A stretch of DNA of 32,644 nt, taken from Candidatus Pullichristensenella avicola (GTDB lineage: Bacteria > Bacillota > Clostridia > Christensenellales > Aristaeellaceae). The stretch's first letter is position 1; every line of letters begins with the position of its first letter. The notes beneath the pieces were generated by a model, which did no database searches, was not told where the DNA came from, and saw only the letters and a list, made by a program, of their open reading frames with translations. Positions 32,246-32,644 of the stretch are shown in pieces. Both the position numbers and the translations under genes were made by a program. Where the stretch lies: positions 1-32,644 of the forward strand of contig DVIA01000052.1 in NCBI GenBank assembly GCA_018711655.1, read 5' to 3'.

Positions 32246-32644
32246 AGCAGGCATATCGCGCGAGGGCCTTTACGCGGTTCCGGGGGAAAGGGACGCGCAA
32301 AACCGAGGGGAACGCGCCCCGCGCCGCGAGCGGCCGGGGAGGGAAGCGGCGCAGGCAAAGTCCCGGTCGCGCTCATTGCGCACGCGCCGCTTTTGCGCGT
32401 ACGGGCGGGTTCATCAGACGACGCGGCCCGCTTTGCGCCGATGAAACATCCGCGGGCAAGGCCGGAAGCGCGCTGGGCGACGCGGCCGGTTCTGGCGCGT
32501 TCCCGGCGCGCCGAAAAGGAGCGCGTGCAATCCAACAATTCGTCTGGCGCTCTTTGCGAAAGCCGCGGGGGGCGCGTCGTCGGGCCCTTTGTTTTTGGCA
32601 AAGCGCGCTCTTCGCGCGTGCCGCAGGGCGAATGCGTCCGGGCC
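32246..32644. other. GC-rich terminal region, no supported gene
   Basis: About 400 bases to the window end. The only long frame (minus strand, 32206-32601) is Arg/Ala/Pro-rich, has no ribosome-binding site and runs through the A/T-rich stretch before the ispH promoter, so it is not annotated. No RNA gene was recognised. Confidence 0.5.

Noticed and set aside
32206-32601. Minus-strand frame of 131 codons at the right end
   Set aside because: Arg/Ala/Pro-rich, no ribosome-binding site, and it covers the A/T-rich region just upstream of the ispH promoter.

Overview
The window reads as a chromosomal housekeeping segment of a high-GC member of the Clostridia (Bacillota). The evidence is lineage-typical architecture rather than a marker gene. 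It has an ispH-rpsA (S1) gene fusion, an RNase PH-RdgB fusion next to gerM and a ysnB-type phosphoesterase, RqcH, the nfeD-floA pair, a clade-II single-chain PurL, and a purine operon in which bifunctional PurH is replaced by a stand-alone AICAR transformylase plus a PurO-type IMP cyclohydrolase. By eye the base composition is roughly 60-65% GC. That is why almost every gene has long spurious open frames on its other strand. An uncultured gut-type lineage (Christensenellales or Oscillospirales-like) is possible, but this is inference. I see no rRNA, tRNA, CRISPR array, phage, insertion sequence or plasmid gene.

Layout, left to right. (1) 1-320 is a non-coding block with three copies of an ~84-bp tandem repeat and a terminator. 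(2) 321-3254, minus strand, is gerM - rph/rdgB - ysnB, the same gene order as in Bacillus subtilis. (3) 3397-5106, plus strand, is rqcH, transcribed divergently from gerM; the two promoters share one palindromic -35 element. (4) 5148-6646, plus strand, holds an EcsC-family gene interrupted by an in-frame amber codon, then a sugar-nucleotidyltransferase-like gene with its own promoter and terminator. (5) 6851-8337 is a divergent cysteine desulfurase / DUF3343 (putative Se/S carrier) pair. (6) 8423-19655, minus strand, is a nine-gene purine operon, purE-C-F-M-N-O-H-D-L, with a TTGACA/TATCAT promoter, PurBox-like repeats and a terminator. It encodes every PRPP-to-IMP step except PurB (PurK is also absent). 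(7) 19827-21140 is an LCP-family cell-wall ligase. (8) 21270-24777 is a LytTR response regulator followed by tldD and tldE. (9) 25297-27911 is an envelope operon: nfeD, a short FloA N-terminal paralogue, floA and a small membrane-anchored protein. (10) 28392-29701 is a lysophospholipase-like hydrolase and a MutT-type Nudix enzyme. (11) 30051-32120 is the ispH-rpsA fusion with promoter and terminator.

Start sites were chosen by Shine-Dalgarno spacing, so several genes begin inside the longest open frame and some use TTG or GTG. The points most worth a second look are the short FloA-like protein inside the nfeD-floA operon, the shared -35 element, the amber codon in ecsC, and the Shine-Dalgarno sequence inside the ispH-rpsA fusion. 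I did not find a clearly new multi-gene system; the mini-FloA arrangement is the nearest candidate.
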